A stretch of 5,162 bases of DNA from a halophilic archaeon J07HX64 (GTDB taxonomy: Archaea; Halobacteriota; Halobacteria; Halobacteriales; Haloarculaceae). Within the stretch, counting starts at the first letter, position 1, and every line of letters begins with the position of its first letter. Below the pieces are notes generated by a model that worked only from the letters and a program-made list of their open reading frames with translations, made no database searches and was not told the origin of the DNA. Location: positions 1,375,034 to 1,380,195 of the forward strand of contig KE356579.1 in the NCBI GenBank assembly GCA_000416085.1. The letters run 5' to 3'. Shown in pieces: positions 4,321 to 5,162 of this stretch. The position numbers were made by a program, and so were the translations under genes.

Positions 4321-5162
4321 TCAGTCCACGGTCGACAGGTGGTGGACGCGGTGCTTGTCGAGGTGGGTTTCGAAGCCCGGTGGGAGCACAAACGTCGTCG
4401 CGGCACCCTCGAGCACGGCCGGTCCGGTGAGTTCGTTGCCCGGTTGGAGCGAGCGCAGGTCGAGGATCTCTGTCTCGAGCCACTCGCCGTCCCAGTAGGA
4501 CTCACGGGACTCCTTGTATGCGTCCTCCGGCGGGTCCGGACCGACCGGTGTCTCTGTCGGGATCTCCGGTTTGACGACATCGTGGACACCTCGGACCGAC
4601 GCCTGCGTGACAGTGTGGCCCAGCTCGGGCGAGCGGGCCTCCTCGGAGTACTGTCGGCGGTACGCGTTCTCGAACGCATCGAGTAGTTCGTCGAGTTTCT
4701 CTGTGGTGTCGACCCGGCTAACCGGCGACTCGATATCGAGTGCGTTCAACTGGCCCTGATACTGGCCGAGGATGTTGTACTGGAACTCGATGTCCTCGCG
4801 CCCGACCTCGCTGTTGCTGAACTCCGCAACGACCTTGTCCTCGAGACTCCGCCAGATGTCGGTCAGTTGTCGCCGGCGGTCGCGGCCGCCTCCGACCGCG
4901 GCACGTCGGCGTCGATGTCGATGTTCGTGGTCTGGTCGTAGCGGTACTCGAAGTCGGCGGCTCCGCAGCCGAACGCCGAGAACGCGGCCGCCCACTCGGG
5001 GATGAGCACCTCGTCGAAGCCGAGACCGCTGGTGTAGCCGGCTGTGTGGACCGGGCCGCCGCCGCCGTAGGAGATACATTTGAAGTTCGACGGGGCGTAC
5101 CCCTCGCCGGTCACGACGGACTCGAGGTCGTTCCGGAGCTTGTTCTCGAGGATGTCGACGAC
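4321..5162 (-). CDS. acxA: Acetone carboxylase, beta subunit (HyuA family), C-terminal part, frame broken by a 1-base deletion
   Basis: This is the ATP-using subunit of acetone carboxylase, a hydantoinase A/oxoprolinase-fold protein that activates substrate by phosphorylation; ATP is consumed to AMP and two phosphates per acetone carboxylated. The window holds about the last 280 residues of a family protein of roughly 717; the start and most of the ATPase fold lie beyond 5162. Blocks seen are the SYGGGGPVHTAGYTSGLGF signature (fragment residues 31-49), PEWAAAFSAFGCGAADFEYR, then after the frameshift QYNILGQYQGQLNALDIESP, RSPELGHTVTQASVRGV and GPAVLEGAATTFVLPPGFET. The last block sits close to the natural C-terminus, with TGA at 4323-4321. 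The upstream frame stops at 4865-4863, and the remainder continues in a second frame from about 4869. Adding one base restores 281 codons including the stop. It is the first gene of acxABC; a 220-bp spacer to acxB is unusually long for this operon. Confidence 0.92.
   Translation of the reverse strand, partial: RRHPREQAPERPRVRRDRRGVRPVELQMYLLRRRRPGPHSRLHQRSRLRRGAHPRVGGRVLGVRLRSRRLRVPLRPDHEHRHRRRRAAVGGGRDRRRQLTDIWRSLEDKVVAEFSNSEVGREDIEFQYNILGQYQGQLNALDIESPVSRVDTTEKLDELLDAFENAYRRQYSEEARSPELGHTVTQASVRGVHDVVKPEIPTETPVGPDPPEDAYKESRESYWDGEWLETEILDLRSLQPGNELTGPAVLEGAATTFVLPPGFETHLDKHRVHHLSTVD
4864..4872 (-). other. Frameshift site in acxA (one missing base)
   Basis: On the minus strand, GCC GGC GAC AAC TGA terminates the first frame (A-G-D-N-stop). 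Inserting one C between 4870 and 4869 gives GCC GGC GAC CAA CTG ACC GAC ATC TGG (A-G-D-Q-L-T-D-I-W). This joins the upstream FEYRYD block to the downstream helical segment with no residue lost. The most likely lost base is one of a CC pair. Confidence 0.86.

Noticed and set aside
4114..4686. Plus-strand 190-residue open frame over the acxA end and spacer
   Set aside because: Most of it is antisense to the well-conserved AcxA C-terminus, and the rest lies over the CA-rich spacer.

Overview
The window looks like a piece of a haloarchaeal chromosome or megaplasmid. It is GC-rich and its proteins are strongly acidic (many Asp/Glu in the acetone carboxylase subunits). The clearest promoter is an archaeal TATA box (TTTATATT) about 25 bases before an ATG, the spacing of a leaderless haloarchaeal transcript. 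I cannot name the genus from sequence alone.

The main content is an acetone carboxylase operon on the minus strand, read from high to low coordinates: acxA (beta subunit, 3' part only, 5162-4321), a possible 44-residue small gene (4241-4107), acxB (alpha subunit, 4100-1577) and acxC (gamma subunit, 1562-1050). The three products would form the ATP-dependent enzyme that carboxylates acetone to acetoacetate, which lets the cell use acetone (or isopropanol via acetone) as a carbon source. Subunit identities rest on conserved blocks recalled from the Xanthobacter enzyme, including the His-x2-Asp...His metal set in the alpha subunit and the Cys-rich zinc motifs in the gamma subunit.

Two of the three genes are broken by single-base frameshifts as given. 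acxB carries one extra base near 3507-3512, and acxA lacks one base near 4869/4870. In both, the conserved protein continues perfectly in the other frame and no other damage is visible. I infer sequencing or assembly errors, or very recent inactivation. acxC is intact, with a strong Shine-Dalgarno sequence.

The left edge (1-404, minus strand) holds the N-terminal part of an ABC exporter-type half-transporter with a leaderless promoter and an upstream 13-bp palindrome. Between it and acxC lies about 645 bp with no long gene. That stretch holds two candidate very small genes (a plus-strand 58-residue protein with two CxxC pairs and a minus-strand 46-residue ORF), a perfect inverted repeat, and an imperfect 40-bp tandem duplication over the acxC stop codon. 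The long plus-strand open frames opposite acxB and acxC are antisense shadows. No tRNA, rRNA, CRISPR array or insertion sequence was seen.
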